A stretch of DNA of 5,586 bases from positions 1 to 5,586 of the forward strand of contig JACMIM010000634.1 in NCBI GenBank assembly GCA_014381165.1, read 5' to 3'. The stretch comes from Roseiflexaceae bacterium (lineage in GTDB: Bacteria; Chloroflexota; Chloroflexia; Chloroflexales; Roseiflexaceae). Shown here piece by piece: positions 5,453-5,586 of this stretch. The translations under genes and the position numbers were made by a program. Positions within the stretch are counted from its first letter, which is position 1, and every line of letters starts with the position of its first letter. The notes beneath the pieces are model-generated. The model saw only the letters and a program-made list of their open reading frames with translations, had not been told where the DNA came from and searched no databases.

Positions 5453-5586
5453 CTAGACCAGCGACGTGCCGCCATCCACGACCACGACCGAGCCTGTCAC
5501 ATACGGGTTTGACATGCAGAACAAGGCAGCGCTTGCAGCCTCCTCAGCGCGGCCGACGCGCCCCAAGAGCAGGCCAGAGCCTATGG
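5453..5586 (-). CDS. Short-chain dehydrogenase/reductase (SDR), C-terminal end only
   Basis: The last 43 residues of a gene entering from beyond the window edge, ending at TAG. The translation runs IGSGLLLGRVGRAEEAASAA and then LFCMSNPYVTGSVVVVDGGT before the final SLV. This is the usual SDR C-terminus: the LGRVGRAEEAA segment, the SNPYVTG motif that closes the substrate pocket and contacts NAD(P), and the VDGG(T/W) strand. Classical SDRs are about 250 residues and oxidise or reduce hydroxyl/carbonyl groups with NAD(P)(H). The catalytic Tyr-x-x-x-Lys and the cofactor glycine motif lie outside the window. It is followed after 36 nt by the small isomerase-like gene and is probably in the same operon. 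Confidence 0.92.
   Translation of the reverse strand, partial: IGSGLLLGRVGRAEEAASAALFCMSNPYVTGSVVVVDGGTSLV

Overview
The window is a compact, moderately GC-rich bacterial stretch in which every supported gene lies on the minus strand, so transcription runs from high to low coordinates. It holds eight genes: six complete and two cut by the window edges. All look like small-molecule redox or hydrolytic enzymes or small ferredoxin-fold proteins. I see no rRNA, tRNA, CRISPR array, insertion sequence or phage gene. Good Shine-Dalgarno sites and a sigma-70-type promoter fit a free-living heterotrophic bacterium. The taxon cannot be fixed from this sequence; an environmental or soil lineage (possibly Chloroflexota or Proteobacteria) is only a low-confidence guess.

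Upstream block (5586 to 2090, in order of transcription): the C-terminal end of a short-chain dehydrogenase/reductase (SDR), a 106-residue muconolactone-isomerase-like protein, an MBL-fold metallo-hydrolase, a zinc-independent NADPH:quinone-reductase-type MDR protein, and an aldo/keto reductase (AKR). The gaps are 36, 46, 107 and 3 nt, so this is probably one operon whose promoter lies outside the window. The MDR and AKR genes are nearly fused, with the AKR ribosome binding site at the end of the MDR gene.

Control region (2089 to 1855): 235 nt without a gene. Its main feature is a perfect inverted repeat with 20-bp arms and a 6-nt spacer (1912-1957). Within it lies a minus-strand promoter, TTGACA - 16 nt - TAAGAT. 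This looks like a repressor operator controlling the downstream block.

Downstream block (1854 to 1): a YcaC-like isochorismatase-family hydrolase, a DUF1330 protein, and a luciferase-like flavin-dependent oxidoreductase (LLM) that leaves the window. DUF1330 and LLM overlap by 4 nt (ATGA). Between the hydrolase and DUF1330 are 156 nt with two perfect inverted repeats.

Together the genes resemble a cluster for detoxifying or catabolising reactive carbonyl, quinone or aromatic-like compounds: several NAD(P)H and flavin oxidoreductases, two hydrolases and two small dimeric alpha/beta-barrel proteins. The substrate cannot be read from the sequence, and no regulator gene is present in the window.
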